In this document: positions 23,726 through 32,680 of the stretch, piece after piece
Numbering within the stretch: position 1 is the first letter of the stretch
Layout: each line of letters opens with the position of its first letter
Assembly (NCBI GenBank): GCA_022824585.1
Contig: JAJDZN010000264.1
Span: 1 to 34,314 of the forward strand
DNA length: 34,314 nt
DNA from: Bryobacterales bacterium
Lineage (GTDB): Bacteria; Acidobacteriota; Terriglobia; Bryobacterales; UBA6623
Direction of reading: 5' to 3'
Made by a program: the position numbers and the translations under genes
The notes under the pieces: generated by a model
The model's input: only the letters and a program-made list of their open reading frames with translations
What the model was told of the DNA's origin: nothing
Databases searched by the model: none

Positions 23726-26700
23726 ATGCTGAGGCTCAAGCAGATCGATCTGGTCGGCTTCAAGTCGTTCTGCACCCGCGAACACTTGAAGTTCGCCGGA
23801 AACGGCCTGGCCGCCGTGGTCGGCCCCAACGGCTGCGGCAAGTCCAATATCTGCGATGCCGTGAACTGGGTGCTCGGCGAGCAGTCGGCCAAGTCCCTGC
23901 GAGGCGGGCGCATGCACGACGTCATCTTCGCCGGAACCCGCCACCGCAAGCCCGCAGGCATGGCCAAGGTCACCCTGACGTTGCACGACCCCGACGACAC
24001 ACTAGCGCGGCTCTTCTCCAGCAATGGCCGCTCCGGCGGACCCAAGGTCCCGCCAAGCCCCACGCCGGGCGAGATCGCGGTCACCCGCAAGCTGTTCAGC
24101 AACGGCACGAGCCAGTACATCCTCAACGGCAAGAGCGTCCGCCTGCGCGACGTGCAAGACCTGTTCTTGGGTACCGGTCTCGGCCCGAACCATTACGCCA
24201 TCATCGAGCAGGGCCGCATCGGACAGCTCTTGACGGCCCGCTCGCTGGACCGCAGGGCTTTCGTCGAGGAGGCTGCCGGCGTGACGCGCTTCAAGTCCCG
24301 CCGCAAGCTCGCCGAGCTAAAGCTCGCCAATACCGAACTGAATCTCGAGCGGGTCCACGACATCCTTCAGGAAGTGGCGCGCCAGGCGAATTCTCTCAAG
24401 CGCCAGGCGGAACGGGCCGAGCGCTACGAGACGTACCGCGAACAGCTGCGCGAGGCCCTCAGCCTAGTGTTCGCCGGCCAGTTCCGCCGCTTGGAGTCCA
24501 GCCGCGTGACGCTGGAGGCCGAGACTGCCCTCGCCAAGCAGCGCTTGGCTTCGGTCTCGGACGAGACTCGCGAACTGGAGTCAGAGTTCTCCGGCAAGCG
24601 CGAGCGCGAGCAGGAATGGGAGGCGCGGTTGGAGGTCGAGAGGGCCGAACTGTCGGACTTGCGCATCGACGAGGAGCGGATGCGCGAGCGCATCCAACAG
24701 CAGACCCGTACCATCAGCGACAACGCCGCCCGCCAGCAGCGGGCAGTGGAGGACTTGGAGACGGCCTCTAGCCGCGTCGACGGGCTGGAAGCTGGCGCGC
24801 ACAGGGAGCGGCACGAAGTCACCGAGCTAGAGGGCGCCGCGAGCGCGCTGCGGCACAGGCTTGAAGGCAAGGAGGTCGAGTGCAGCGCTCAGCAGAGCAG
24901 CTTGGCCGACACGCATGCCGAGCAGGAAGCCTGCCGTGTGAGGATGTTGGACTCGCTCAACGCGCTGTCGGACACCAAGGGGCGCCTGGGCAAGCTCGAC
25001 GAGACTCTGGCCGGCTGCGACACGCGCCTCGAGCGCGCTCGATCCAGCAACGCAGCAGCCGAGAGCGGCATCGCTTCGGCCACCACCCGCCGCGAGGCGC
25101 TGCTGGCCCAAGCCGCGAAGATGACAGACGCGGTCGGTGAGCTGCGCGCTCGACGCGATGCGCTACGCGAGGCGGTGGAGCAGGGCGCATCGAGCCTGGG
25201 TTCGCTGCGCAAGGCTGCCGACGGCCAGCGCGCAGAGCGCTCTGCTCTCGCGGCGAGGCGTGATTCTGTCCACGAGATGCTGCAGCATCGCGCCTATGGC
25301 GCAGAAGCCGTCAAGGACATCTTCGACGCTCTCGAGCGCGAGCCCGCCGAGGGCTTCGCCCCGCTGGGCGTGCTGGCAGACTTCTTGGAGGTTGACGCCG
25401 GTTATGAGCGGGTGGCGGAACAATTCCTCGCCGAAGAACTCGAGCACGTAGTTGTGGGTGACTGGGCCGAGGCAGCGCGCGGAGCGCAGCTGGTCCGCGA
25501 TGAGTTCGCCGGTCGGGCAGCCTTCCTGCTGGTCCAGCGCGAGGCGCATGGAGAGCCTCAGGCAGCGCCGGGGCTGGAATCTGCGGTCCGCTTGACGGAT
25601 CACGTGCGCTTGGTCACGCGCGGCGGCGGGGCGGTGCCCGCCCTCTTGCCCAAGCTGCGAGATGCGTACTTGGTAGAGGACCAGGCGACAGCAGAACGCT
25701 TGGCTGGCCTGCACCCCGATCTGTACTTCGTGCTGGCAGACGGAACGTGGTACCGCGGCCCGGTCGTGCAGGTGGGCCGAAAATCTTCCAGCGGCCCACT
25801 CGTCCTCAAGCAGCAACTGCGGGAACTGGTGCCCGCGCTGCAGCGCGCCGAACAGGCATTGGCGCAGGCAGAGCAGGACATCGAAAGCGCCGAGGACGCG
25901 GTGAGGCGCGACCGCGGCGAACTCGAGACCGTGATGGCCAGCCTGCAGGACACGGAAAAGGAAGCGCTCGCAGTCCAGCACGAGGTCAGTCGGTCCGAGG
26001 GTGTCGTCGCGGACCTGCAGCAACAGGCGCAGCAAGCAGCCGCAGACATCGAACGGCTCGAGGCCGAGCGCTCAAGCGCCGAGAGCGCCCGCGAGCGGGC
26101 GTTGGATGACCGCACGAGGCTTGAGGGCGAGTACGCCGACGCCAGGGCCCGATCAGCCGATCTCGCCGAACAGGCTCAGGCCCTCCAGGCAGTTCTGGCA
26201 AGCCTGCAAGAGGAGCGGACGACCCTGCGGACCGAGGCTGCCGCGATGGACGAGCGGCTCCGGTCCGGCATCAACTCGGTGCGGCGAGCGGAAGCGGCAT
26301 TGGCCGAGCAGCGCGACCGAGCCAAGGACCTGCAGGACCAGATCCAGCGCTGGACCGACGAGAGCCGGGAATTGACCGAGAGCAACCGGACACTGGAAGA
26401 GCAGGTCGTCGGCGCGGGCGAGCGACGCGAGGCGTTGCAAGCACAGATCAGCGAAACCTCCGACCGTCTCAAGGAGTCGCGGGCCCGCACGGGCGCCCTG
26501 ATGGAAGCGATCCGCGACCAGCGCGCCGATGTCGAGGCGGCGCGCGAGCGGTGTTCGGCCAAGGAGGTCGCCTTGGCGCGGCTGCAGTCGGACATCGAGC
26601 ACTTGGAGAGCAACTGCGCTGCCGAGCTGGACCAGCCGATCGCCGAGATCGCCGACAGAGCGCCGGAGACCCTTTCGGAAGAGGAAGTCCGGCAGGCAGA

Positions 26701-27394
26701 GGAGCGTCACCGATCGATCCGCGACAAGATCGATCGCCTCGGCCCGGTCAACGTCCTCGCCCGGCGGGAATACGAGGACGTGTCCGAGCGCAAGCTATTC
26801 CTCGAGACGCAGCAGCAGGACCTGCTGGATTCGATCCGCAACACGCGCGAGGCAATCCGGGAAATCGACACCGCCAGCCGCGAGCGCTTCGAGGCTGCGT
26901 TCGAAGCGATCAATCACAATTTCCGGCGCGTGTTCGCAACACTGTTCGGCGGCGGCATTGGCGAGTTGAGGCTGTCCGACCCGGCAGACGCCGATGGCTC
27001 CGGGATCGAGATCGTCGCGCAGCCGCCCGGCAAGCGCTTGCAGAACATAGCGCTGCTGTCCGGCGGCGAGAAGTCGCTCACCGTCATGGCGCTGTTGTTG
27101 GCGACATTCCGCTACCAGCCCAGCCCGTTCTGCGTCTTGGACGAGGTGGACTCGCAGTTGGACGAGGCCAACACCATACGGCTGCGGGGCCTGATCCAAG
27201 AAATGGCCCCCGAGACCCAGTTCATCGTGATCACGCACTCCAAGACCATGATGGAGGCGGCCGAGGCGCTCTACGGCGTCACGATGGGCGAGGCTGGGGT
27301 TTCGAAGCTGGTGTCGGTGCGCATGGCCGGAAGCAGGATCGCGGAAATGCCGCAAGGAGCGGGAGCGCAGGAGAGGGAAGCGGTGGTGGCATGA
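23726..27394 (+). CDS. smc: Chromosome segregation protein SMC
   Basis: 1222-residue SMC ATPase that compacts and resolves chromosomes as a dimer with ScpA/ScpB, on the nucleoid. The head N-terminus has LVGFKSF and Walker A GPNGCGKSN (residues 33-41), then IIEQGRIGQLL and FVEEAAGVTRFKSRR. Two long coiled coils (about 170-500 and 690-1000), rich in Glu, Arg, Ala and Gln, flank a hinge near 525-690 (GFAPLGVLADFL, ELEHVVVGDW). The C-terminal head has LGPVNVLARREYEDV, the ABC signature LSGGEKSLT (about 1110) and Walker B FCVLDEVDSQLDE (about 1135), followed by FIVITHSKTMME. The D-loop reads SQLDEAN, near the usual form. Start: GGAGG 10 bases upstream of the ATG. No scpA or scpB occurs in the window, and pheA follows 110 bases later with its own -10. 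Confidence 0.96.
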   Translation: MLRLKQIDLVGFKSFCTREHLKFAGNGLAAVVGPNGCGKSNICDAVNWVLGEQSAKSLRGGRMHDVIFAGTRHRKPAGMAKVTLTLHDPDDTLARLFSSNGRSGGPKVPPSPTPGEIAVTRKLFSNGTSQYILNGKSVRLRDVQDLFLGTGLGPNHYAIIEQGRIGQLLTARSLDRRAFVEEAAGVTRFKSRRKLAELKLANTELNLERVHDILQEVARQANSLKRQAERAERYETYREQLREALSLVFAGQFRRLESSRVTLEAETALAKQRLASVSDETRELESEFSGKREREQEWEARLEVERAELSDLRIDEERMRERIQQQTRTISDNAARQQRAVEDLETASSRVDGLEAGAHRERHEVTELEGAASALRHRLEGKEVECSAQQSSLADTHAEQEACRVRMLDSLNALSDTKGRLGKLDETLAGCDTRLERARSSNAAAESGIASATTRREALLAQAAKMTDAVGELRARRDALREAVEQGASSLGSLRKAADGQRAERSALAARRDSVHEMLQHRAYGAEAVKDIFDALEREPAEGFAPLGVLADFLEVDAGYERVAEQFLAEELEHVVVGDWAEAARGAQLVRDEFAGRAAFLLVQREAHGEPQAAPGLESAVRLTDHVRLVTRGGGAVPALLPKLRDAYLVEDQATAERLAGLHPDLYFVLADGTWYRGPVVQVGRKSSSGPLVLKQQLRELVPALQRAEQALAQAEQDIESAEDAVRRDRGELETVMASLQDTEKEALAVQHEVSRSEGVVADLQQQAQQAAADIERLEAERSSAESARERALDDRTRLEGEYADARARSADLAEQAQALQAVLASLQEERTTLRTEAAAMDERLRSGINSVRRAEAALAEQRDRAKDLQDQIQRWTDESRELTESNRTLEEQVVGAGERREALQAQISETSDRLKESRARTGALMEAIRDQRADVEAARERCSAKEVALARLQSDIEHLESNCAAELDQPIAEIADRAPETLSEEEVRQAEERHRSIRDKIDRLGPVNVLARREYEDVSERKLFLETQQQDLLDSIRNTREAIREIDTASRERFEAAFEAINHNFRRVFATLFGGGIGELRLSDPADADGSGIEIVAQPPGKRLQNIALLSGGEKSLTVMALLLATFRYQPSPFCVLDEVDSQLDEANTIRLRGLIQEMAPETQFIVITHSKTMMEAAEALYGVTMGEAGVSKLVSVRMAGSRIAEMPQGAGAQEREAVVA

Positions 27395-27445
27395 GGCCTC
27401 TCCGCACCCGCAAGGCAGGCTTCCCCGCTCGTCTGAGCCGCCCCC

Positions 27446-27451
27446 TATAAT
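27446..27451 (+). promoter_or_regulatory. -10 hexamer TATAAT for pheA
   Basis: Consensus TATAAT in the smc-pheA gap, 53 bases before the pheA ATG. No good -35 hexamer is seen, but the match suggests pheA is not dependent on smc transcription. Confidence 0.5.
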
Positions 27452-27504
27452 CGTGTGCGACGCGGCACCGCGCGACGCTGCCCGGCCGCGATCCCAAGAA
27501 GCGC

Positions 27505-28353
27505 ATGAGTCGAACCAGAGTGGCGTTCCAAGGGGCGCGCGGGGCATTCAGCGAGCAGGCTAGCAAGCAGATCCTTGCGGGCAGGGAACTGTCGTTCGAG
27601 CCGTGCGAGAAGTTCTTCGAGGCCTTCGAGCTCTTGCGCGACGCCGCCGTCGACTACGCCGTCATCCCGGTCGAGAACACCCTGCACGGTTCCGTGCACG
27701 AGAACTATGACCACCTGCTGAACTACCGCCCCGAAATCTTGGCCGAGACCCATGTGCGGATCGTCCACAACCTGATTGGGCGGCCCGAGGCCTCTCGCTC
27801 GCAGATCCAGCGGGCCATCTCCCATCCGGTGGCGCTGGCACAGTGCTTGGACTTCTTCCGCCGCAACCCCGGCATCAGCGCCGAGACGCACTACGACACC
27901 GGCGGGAGCGTGAAGACGGTCATGGAGGGAGACGACCCGAGCTTGGGTGCGGTGGCTTCGGCCGCCGCTGCGGAGTACTACGGCGCGAAGATCATCGAGA
28001 CCTCGATCGAGGACGATCCGGAGAATTACACGCGGTTCTTCCTGCTCGGTCGCGAGCCCTCGCCGGCCGAGCCCGCCGGCGCGTGCAAGACTTCGCTGGT
28101 GTTCATCACCAAGAATGTCTCCGGGGCTCTCTTCAAGTGCATGAGCGCCTTCGCGCTGCGGGATATCAACCTGACCAAGATCGAGTCGCGCCCGCTGAAG
28201 GGCCGTCCGTTCGAATACTGCTTCTACGTCGATATCCTGGCCTCGCCGCGGGAAGAGAATTGCGCCAACGCCATGGCGCACCTAGCGGAGGTCACGGAGT
28301 TCTTGGCGGTGCTGGGCTCCTACGAGCCCGCTAGTGTGCCCGGCGGAAATTGA
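27505..28353 (+). CDS. pheA: Prephenate dehydratase with ACT domain
   Basis: Converts prephenate to phenylpyruvate in phenylalanine synthesis, in the cytoplasm. The 282-residue protein has the monofunctional prephenate dehydratase layout: VAFQGARGAFSEQA at the start, PVENTLHGSV (the ENS/T-x-x-G substrate-site motif), ISHPVALAQC, DTGGSVKTV, and NYTRFF at residues 174-179, the catalytic Thr-Arg-Phe. An ACT domain follows from about 195, KTSLVFITKN... with the allosteric ESRP near 227-230 (IESRPLKGRPFEY), so phenylalanine feedback inhibition is expected (family knowledge). No chorismate mutase is fused. The neighbouring smc has no functional link. Confidence 0.95.
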   Translation: MSRTRVAFQGARGAFSEQASKQILAGRELSFEPCEKFFEAFELLRDAAVDYAVIPVENTLHGSVHENYDHLLNYRPEILAETHVRIVHNLIGRPEASRSQIQRAISHPVALAQCLDFFRRNPGISAETHYDTGGSVKTVMEGDDPSLGAVASAAAAEYYGAKIIETSIEDDPENYTRFFLLGREPSPAEPAGACKTSLVFITKNVSGALFKCMSAFALRDINLTKIESRPLKGRPFEYCFYVDILASPREENCANAMAHLAEVTEFLAVLGSYEPASVPGGN

Positions 28354-28484
28354 TTTCATCCATCTTGGGCGGCCGGAGACCGGACCTCGGACCGGAATTG
28401 GCTGCCCTAGCTGGCTGGTGTACCTTAGTGGCGAATCGACCGGCGTCCCGCAGCCAGACTTCGCGTCGAACGAGAATCTAGCCC

Positions 28485-29909
28485 ATGCGCCAAGTCAACG
28501 CCATCGTTGCGGCCTTGGCTTGCGCAGCGCTCGCCTGCGGTCCGGGCGAGACCGGTGCCGACCGCACGTCCGGAAGGAAGCCCAATATCGTCCTCATCAT
28601 GGCGGACGACCTGGGAGCGGAAACGCTCGGCTGCTATGGGAACACGGTCAACTCAACCCCGCGCCTGGACCAGATGGCAAGGGAAGGCGCGCGTTTCGAG
28701 AACGCGTTTGCCACTCCCGTCTGCAGCCCCACCCGGGCGATGATCCTGACCGCCCTGCATCCGAACAGGACTGGTGTGTTGGAACGTCTCGACAGTCCTC
28801 TCGACACCGAAAGGAAGAATCGGCTCCCCACGCACCTGCCGACCTTCGCGAGCGTGTTTCGGGCTGCGGGATACGTCACTGCCATCGCGGGGAAATGGCA
28901 CCTGGGGGACTTTCAGGCCCATTCCGACCAGCCGGCGTCGCACGGCTTTGACGAGCACTGCTTGTGGGTGCAGTACTGGGACGGCGAGCGACGCAGCCGA
29001 TACTATGGCCCCCACAACTGGGAAGACGGAACGTATCGGGTTCACGGCGAGGAGACGTTCGGGCCGGATTATTACAGCGACTTCCTTATCGACTTCATCG
29101 AACGCAATCGGGACCGCCCGTTCCTGGCCTACTATCCGATGAACCTGATTCACGGCCCCCTCGTCGAGCCACCGGGGCTGAAAGCCCTCGCCGAGAGCAA
29201 ATACCCCGATGACCTCGGGCCGAACGAGCGGCGAGCGGGACACATGATTGCGTACATGGACGCAATCGTCGGCAAGTTTCTGGACAAGATCGAGGAACTC
29301 GGCCTCGACGAAGACACTCTGGTCGTGTTCACAGGAGACAACGGCACTGCCGGAAACTTGGAGAGTCGGCTCGGCGCGTTCAAGCTCATGGGTGGCAAGC
29401 GGACCATGAACGAGGCCGGAACCCGGGTTCCTTTGATCGCGCGCTGGCCGGGGACGATACCCGCGGGAACGCGCGATGCGTTCTTCTCACTGCTGGACGT
29501 GATGCCCACGTTGAGCGCACTGGCGCGAATCCCCATGGGGCATCCCGTCGACGGCATGGACCTGTCCCATTCCCTGTTGGGCAAGCCTGGCCAAGATCGC
29601 GAGTATTTCTCGATGGCGTTCGAGGGGGATGTGTATTTCGTTCGCGACAAGCGCTTTCGGCTTCACGAGGACGGGCGCCTGTACGACATCCCGGTGTCCG
29701 CCAACGAAACGCGCTACAGCATGGATTCCTTGGCCGGCAAGTCAGCCCACGCGGATGCGCGGGAACGGCTCCAAGCGCGTCTGGACTCGTACATGGTGAT
29801 CCGCAAGACGGACGAATCCTACAGCATCGTTCCATTCGGAACGGACGGTGACCGGTTCAAGAACGCCCAAGATGCTGCCGGCCAAGCCGACACCGATGCG
29901 CCGAGGTAG
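28485..29909 (+). CDS. Formylglycine-dependent sulfatase, lipoprotein type
   Basis: 474 residues. The N-terminus (MRQVNAIVAALACAALACGP) looks like a lipoprotein signal, Cys18 being the likely anchor. The sulfatase core begins KPNIVLIMADDLG with metal-binding Asp41-Asp42, then CSPTR at residues 80-84, where Cys80 would be oxidised to formylglycine by a maturase (family knowledge). Later come GKWHLGDF, a TGDNGTAG metal/phosphate-like site (Asp and Asn in VVFTGDNG), and the C-terminal sulfatase region RLYDIPVSANETR. Substrate is not predictable; such genes are common in degraders of sulfated glycans. A second sulfatase follows at once, with overlapping ends, so the two are probably co-transcribed. 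No maturase is in the window. The start has no clear Shine-Dalgarno. Confidence 0.88.
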   Translation: MRQVNAIVAALACAALACGPGETGADRTSGRKPNIVLIMADDLGAETLGCYGNTVNSTPRLDQMAREGARFENAFATPVCSPTRAMILTALHPNRTGVLERLDSPLDTERKNRLPTHLPTFASVFRAAGYVTAIAGKWHLGDFQAHSDQPASHGFDEHCLWVQYWDGERRSRYYGPHNWEDGTYRVHGEETFGPDYYSDFLIDFIERNRDRPFLAYYPMNLIHGPLVEPPGLKALAESKYPDDLGPNERRAGHMIAYMDAIVGKFLDKIEELGLDEDTLVVFTGDNGTAGNLESRLGAFKLMGGKRTMNEAGTRVPLIARWPGTIPAGTRDAFFSLLDVMPTLSALARIPMGHPVDGMDLSHSLLGKPGQDREYFSMAFEGDVYFVRDKRFRLHEDGRLYDIPVSANETRYSMDSLAGKSAHADARERLQARLDSYMVIRKTDESYSIVPFGTDGDRFKNAQDAAGQADTDAPR

Positions 29910-31515
29910 CCGCCCCTTCCCGCCGTCGCCTAGGGCCCGGCGGACGCCACAGGCCCTGCCTAGGAGATGTCCAAGGGCTCGATGGCCCGGCCCGCGACTG
30001 GCCCTCGCCGCCCTGGGGGCGACGCTCGTCTTCGCAGCTTGCGGCGAGAACGGCCATGCGGACGCGGCGCTACCCAACATCGTGCTGGTTCTCGCCGACG
30101 ACATGGGTTACGGAGACGTGGGGTCCTACAACTCCGGGTCGCGCATCCCGACGCCCAATATGGACCGGCTGGCCGCCGAGGGGGTGCGCTTCACCGACAT
30201 GCACTCGCCGGATGCGGTCTGCACGCCGTCCCGGTACGGATTGCTGACGGGACGCTACTGCTGGCGCACCCGTCTGCAACGCACCGTGCTGTTCAACTAC
30301 GAACCGCCTTTGATCGAGCCCGATCGCCTGACGCTTGCATCGCTGCTGAAGCGCAAGGGTTACCGCACGGGCATGTTCGGCAAGTGGCACCTGGGGCTCG
30401 AATTCGCCGTCACGGAGGGCAAGCACGTTGACTTCGAGCGGCCCCTGCCTTGGCACGCCGGGCCGGATCCAGATCCGGAAGTGGGCGCGAGCATCGATTT
30501 CTCGTTGCCCGCCTCGGGCGGGCCCACTGACCTGGGCTTCGACGAGGCGTTCTACACGGCCGGCTGCTCGACCGACCAGGAGCCGTTCTGCTTCATCCGG
30601 AACGGAGTGTTTCTCGGGATGGAGAATGCCAGCTACCGGCATCCAACAGGGAGCTGGCGATCGGGAATGACGGCCGAGAACTGGGTGAATGAGACTGTCG
30701 ACGTGCGGTTCACGCAAGAGGCTGCCGACTTCATTGCACGGACCCATGAGAGCGGTTCCGAAACACCGTTCTTCGTCTATCTGGCGTTGTCGGCGCCGCA
30801 CTCGCCGCATCTGGTTCCGGAGTTCGCTGCAGGCAGGAGCGAGGCCGGAGTGCGCGGCGACATGGTCTGGCTGGTCGACTGGGCGGTCGGCCAGATCATG
30901 GACACCCTGGAGCGACTGGGAGCCGCGGACAGCACCCTGCTGATCGTGACCAGCGACAACGGGCCGTTGCGAGGCTCCCTCGAGCCGGGAGCCCGCGAGA
31001 GCACGGCGACCGTCTCCAACGGGCACCGGTCCGCAGGCCCGCTGCGCGGATTCAAGGGACGGATCTACGAGGGCGGCCACCGCGTCCCGTTCATCGCCCG
31101 CTGGCCCCTAAGGATCCAGGCGGGTGCTGTCAGGGACGAGCCGCGATCATTGGTCGACCTGTTCGCGACATTCGCGGCAGCCGTGGGCGAGATGTTGCCG
31201 GACGACGCTGGAGAGGACAGCTTCGACATGCTGGCAGCGCTGGAAGGATCGGAGAGCGGCACGGCGCCCCGGCCGGCAATCGTGCATCATTCCGGGGGCG
31301 GCGCGTTCGGGTTGCGCGACGGGCGATGGAAGATCGTGTTCGGCCGCGGCGAGCAGGTCGTCCAGCCCATGGAGGACGCCGGATACCTGTTTGACTTGGA
31401 AACGGATCTGCGCGAGACGACCGACCTGTGGGACGAGCATCCGCTGGAGGTCGAGCGGCTCACGGCGATGATGGAAGATTTTCGCAGGCAAGGCCGTAGC
31501 GTGCCGAGACGCTGA
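29896..31515 (+). CDS. Second sulfatase (arylsulfatase A-like); start possibly frameshifted
   Basis: The sulfatase core reads LPNIVLVLADDMGYGDVGSY, SPDAVCTPSRYG (formylglycine Cys in CTPSR), GKWHLGLEF, LSAPHSPHLVP, LLIVTSDNGPL and GHRVPFIARWP, all typical of arylsulfatases. Just before it lies LALAALGATLVFAACGEN, an ideal lipoprotein signal. In the called frame, however, the nearest ATG is at 29896, putting about 48 mostly basic and Pro-rich residues before the lipid Cys, too many for a signal peptide. Better placed ATGs (29967 and 29982, after AGGAG and AAGGG) are in another frame, one base off. Either the true start is unusual or a one-base indel sits near 29985-30000. It overlaps the end of the preceding sulfatase by 14 bases and shares its direction. 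Confidence 0.82.
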   Translation: MRRGSRPFPPSPRARRTPQALPRRCPRARWPGPRLALAALGATLVFAACGENGHADAALPNIVLVLADDMGYGDVGSYNSGSRIPTPNMDRLAAEGVRFTDMHSPDAVCTPSRYGLLTGRYCWRTRLQRTVLFNYEPPLIEPDRLTLASLLKRKGYRTGMFGKWHLGLEFAVTEGKHVDFERPLPWHAGPDPDPEVGASIDFSLPASGGPTDLGFDEAFYTAGCSTDQEPFCFIRNGVFLGMENASYRHPTGSWRSGMTAENWVNETVDVRFTQEAADFIARTHESGSETPFFVYLALSAPHSPHLVPEFAAGRSEAGVRGDMVWLVDWAVGQIMDTLERLGAADSTLLIVTSDNGPLRGSLEPGARESTATVSNGHRSAGPLRGFKGRIYEGGHRVPFIARWPLRIQAGAVRDEPRSLVDLFATFAAAVGEMLPDDAGEDSFDMLAALEGSESGTAPRPAIVHHSGGGAFGLRDGRWKIVFGRGEQVVQPMEDAGYLFDLETDLRETTDLWDEHPLEVERLTAMMEDFRRQGRSVPRR

Positions 31516-31640
31516 CGCCTTGAGTCCCCGCCGGGAGAGGGAAGTTCGATGATGCGCTCGCCGGAAAGGCACCCTCATCGTTGCGGCAGCCCCGGATGTC
31601 CCTTTTCTCGGAATCGAGGCAGGCAAACGGGCTGGACTTG

Positions 31641-32486
31641 CTAGTACTGGCAGGTCGCCGGTTCGGACTTGACGAAGTAGTCCCTATAGTTCTTGGCCTT
31701 GGCATCCATGCAGCCAGCTAGGTTGAGCAGCTCGACCTTCCTGAATTCGACCGGATGGCTCTCGCTTTGCAGCGAGATGTAGCCCCCTGCGAGCAATTCG
31801 CCGTCCCGCTTGATCTCGGGGTCGTGCCCCTCCACGTTGCCCCCGCCGTATTGGGGCATTTCGTACTCCAGGACAAGGTCTCCTTCGACGTAGTGCCGGA
31901 ACGAGGAACTTCCCAAGACCAAGATCTCTGTCCGCACCCACTGCTCGCCGCGGTAGGTCTTGGATGTCGAGTTCGTGCAGTGGCGCGTTAGCAGTTTGCC
32001 GTCGCGCACGACATTCGTGCCGGGCGTGCAGAGATTCGCGGTGGTGCGTTCGCCCTCCGCCAGCCCCCCTAACAGCTGGACTTCGATCGAGATGGGGAAT
32101 GTCTGGTCCTTGCCCATGGTCTCGGGGGCGGGCGAGTGCAGCATCAGGCCACTGTTGCGCACGGCCCACCCTGGGCCTCCCTCGGACTGCTCTCCTACGA
32201 AGCGGTACTCCACTGCCAGGCGGTAGTAGGAAAAGGGGTCCTTGTAGAAGATGTGCCCGAAACGCTCGTTGAACGGCCCGTAGGCCTCGTAGCCGGTCTG
32301 CATCGCCCCGTTGGCGACGCGGAACGTGTTGCCGAAGTTCTCGCCGAGCTCGTGTCCGCGGATCTTGGGCGTCCAGCCGTCTAGGTTCTTGCCATTGAAG
32401 AGCTGTATCCAGTCCTCGCTGGTCTGCGCGGCGGCCGCCGACGCAAAGACAGTTGCCATGAGGAGGCACGCGATTCGTAGTTGCAT
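31641..32486 (-). CDS. DUF1080 (3-keto-disaccharide hydrolase-fold) secreted protein
   Basis: 281 residues with a cleavable signal peptide (MQLRIACLLMATVFASAAAA). The body has the DUF1080 pattern: WIQLFNGKNLDGWTPKIRG, DPFSYYRLAVEYRF, AVRNSGLMLHSP, SIEVQLLGG, EQWVRTEILVLG, HYVEGDLVLEYEM, and GGYISLQSESHPVEFRKVEL at the end. DUF1080 proteins are concanavalin-like glycoside-hydrolase folds, some acting on 3-keto-disaccharides or other glycans; the family is very abundant in Planctomycetes and Acidobacteria. The C-terminus (GCMDAKAKNYRDYF, CQY) holds two Cys that may form a disulfide. The ATG at 32486 is chosen for the signal peptide; a longer frame to 32693 would bury it. A TATACT -10 lies 10 bases before the ATG. 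Confidence 0.85.
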   Translation of the reverse strand: MQLRIACLLMATVFASAAAAQTSEDWIQLFNGKNLDGWTPKIRGHELGENFGNTFRVANGAMQTGYEAYGPFNERFGHIFYKDPFSYYRLAVEYRFVGEQSEGGPGWAVRNSGLMLHSPAPETMGKDQTFPISIEVQLLGGLAEGERTTANLCTPGTNVVRDGKLLTRHCTNSTSKTYRGEQWVRTEILVLGSSSFRHYVEGDLVLEYEMPQYGGGNVEGHDPEIKRDGELLAGGYISLQSESHPVEFRKVELLNLAGCMDAKAKNYRDYFVKSEPATCQY

Positions 32487-32496
32487 CTTGGAAGCA

Positions 32497-32502
32497 AGTA
32501 TA
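32497..32502 (-). promoter_or_regulatory. -10-like TATACT before DUF1080 gene, leaderless-type spacing
   Basis: The minus strand reads TATACT, ending 10 bases before the ATG at 32486. Predicted transcription start falls at or near the start codon and no Shine-Dalgarno lies between. No -35 is obvious. Confidence 0.45.
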
Positions 32503-32680
32503 GCCAGACCCGATGCCCCCCGACGGTACAGCGGTAGCGTCCGCCGCGGAGTGCAGCCGACAGGTTCTGCGGGCACTGGAGAGCGGATCCGAGCGCTCGC
32601 GGGTGCGGTTGCTCGACAGCGAGGCCGGGCCGGCCAAGCTGGTATCCTGCTTGAGATCGCGCCAGACCCGCGCTTCCCGC

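Noticed and set aside
30070..31080. Minus-strand frame (336 codons) opposite the second sulfatase
   Set aside because: Covers the formylglycine motif of a real sulfatase on the other strand; its product shows no motifs.
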